Source of the DNA: an uncultured Oxalobacter sp.
GTDB taxonomy: Bacteria > Pseudomonadota > Gammaproteobacteria > Burkholderiales > Burkholderiaceae_D
Direction: 5' to 3'
DNA length: 5,032 bases
NCBI GenBank assembly: GCA_937916185.1
Contig: CALGGD010000354.1
Location: 1 to 5,032, forward strand
The notes beneath the pieces are model-generated. The model was not told the origin of the DNA. It did not search any database and saw only the letters and a list, made by a program, of their open reading frames with translations. How positions within the stretch are numbered: position 1 is the first letter of the stretch; each line of letters opens with the position of its first letter. Positions 4,880-5,032 of the stretch are shown in pieces. The translations under genes and the position numbers were made by a program.

Positions 4880-4907
4880 ATATTACCAGCTTGCCTTCCA
4901 GAAACAA
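4880..4907 (-). promoter_or_regulatory. Possible promoter of the small gene
   Basis: TTGTTT (4907-4902) and TAATAT (4885-4880) with a 16-bp spacer on the - strand, giving a leader of about 37 nt. Both boxes are weak matches. Overlapping inverted repeats (GCTGG/CCAGC and GGCAAG/CTTGCC, 4871-4895) cover the -10 area. Confidence 0.35.
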
Positions 4908-4936
4908 AACCGCCCCTGGCAGGAATTGCCAGGGGC
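4902..4936 (-). terminator. Strong terminator for a - strand transcript from the right
   Basis: GCCCCTGGCA (4912-4921) and TGCCAGGGGC (4927-4936) form a perfect 10-bp stem with a five-base loop. On the - strand the stem is followed by GG and then TTTTGTTT, while the + strand side has no T-run. It must end a transcript that enters from beyond the right edge. It also lies next to the possible promoter of the small gene and would insulate it. Confidence 0.75.
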
Positions 4937-4944
4937 AACCTTGA

Positions 4945-4962
4945 TTGCCGGTCTTCCGGCAA
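4945..4962. repeat. Inverted repeat TTGCCGG-TCTT-CCGGCAA
   Basis: Perfect 7-bp arms with a four-base loop, nine bases to the right of the terminator. It probably belongs to the 3' untranslated part of the incoming - strand transcript. In that direction two of the three frames meet stops at 5023 and 5016, so any coding region has ended near the window edge. Confidence 0.5.
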
Positions 4963-5032
4963 GGAAGAACACCTTAGGGCAACTCTGAGAAACCCAAGCG
5001 CCGGAGGGACATATCCTATAAACTAAAGGGAT

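Noticed and set aside
4970..5032. Riboswitch-like fragment with CTGAGA and ACCC, as in a TPP aptamer
   Set aside because: The GGGGTGCC-type 5' element and the second conserved half of the TPP aptamer are missing, and I could not fold it into another known RNA family.

Overview
The window looks like chromosomal DNA of a betaproteobacterium. The valyl-tRNA synthetase tail reads like the Burkholderiales type, and an Oxalobacteraceae member such as Oxalobacter would fit. That placement is from memory of the family, not from a search. The left 1.4 kb is the 3' half of a housekeeping gene. The rest is a small accessory zone of toxin-antitoxin and regulator genes in DNA that is richer in A and T.

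Layout. Positions 1-1380 hold the C-terminal 459 codons of valS on the + strand, closed by an intrinsic terminator (1404-1437). Pointing back at it on the - strand is a HigBA/RelE-type toxin-antitoxin pair: toxin 1705-2046, antitoxin 1437-1727, overlapping by 23 nt. The pair has a TTGTAA/TATAAT promoter overlain by an 18-bp palindromic operator. To the right of the pair lies a second copy of the last codons of valS, its stop codon and its terminator (2090-2191). The toxin-antitoxin pair is therefore bracketed by direct copies of the valS 3' end, 750 bp apart, as if a small cassette had entered at the end of valS and left or brought a copy of that end.

Next, on the + strand, is a HipB-like helix-turn-helix regulator (2267-2581) with TGATAA half-sites around its start and no HipA kinase behind it. 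The following 467 bp has no convincing gene. It contains several short hairpins and a pair of direct repeats. At its right end, directly before the next gene, is an array of at least nine copies of a decamer close to AACTYRCTAA, spaced near whole helical turns and including a perfect 14-bp inverted repeat. The array leads into a 492-aa protein (3049-4527) with an AlbA_2/Schlafen-type N-terminus, a GHKL/RecG-like ATPase-type segment and a C-terminal winged helix. It is probably a DNA-binding regulator that acts on this array.

A symmetric, probably bidirectional terminator (4580-4617) separates it from a convergent 67-aa helical protein of unknown function (4633-4836, - strand, GTG start). The last 200 bp hold that gene's leader and a strong terminator pointing left, which must serve a - strand transcript from beyond the right edge.

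The two observations I would follow first are the duplicated valS tail around the toxin-antitoxin pair and the phased decamer array before the AlbA_2 protein.
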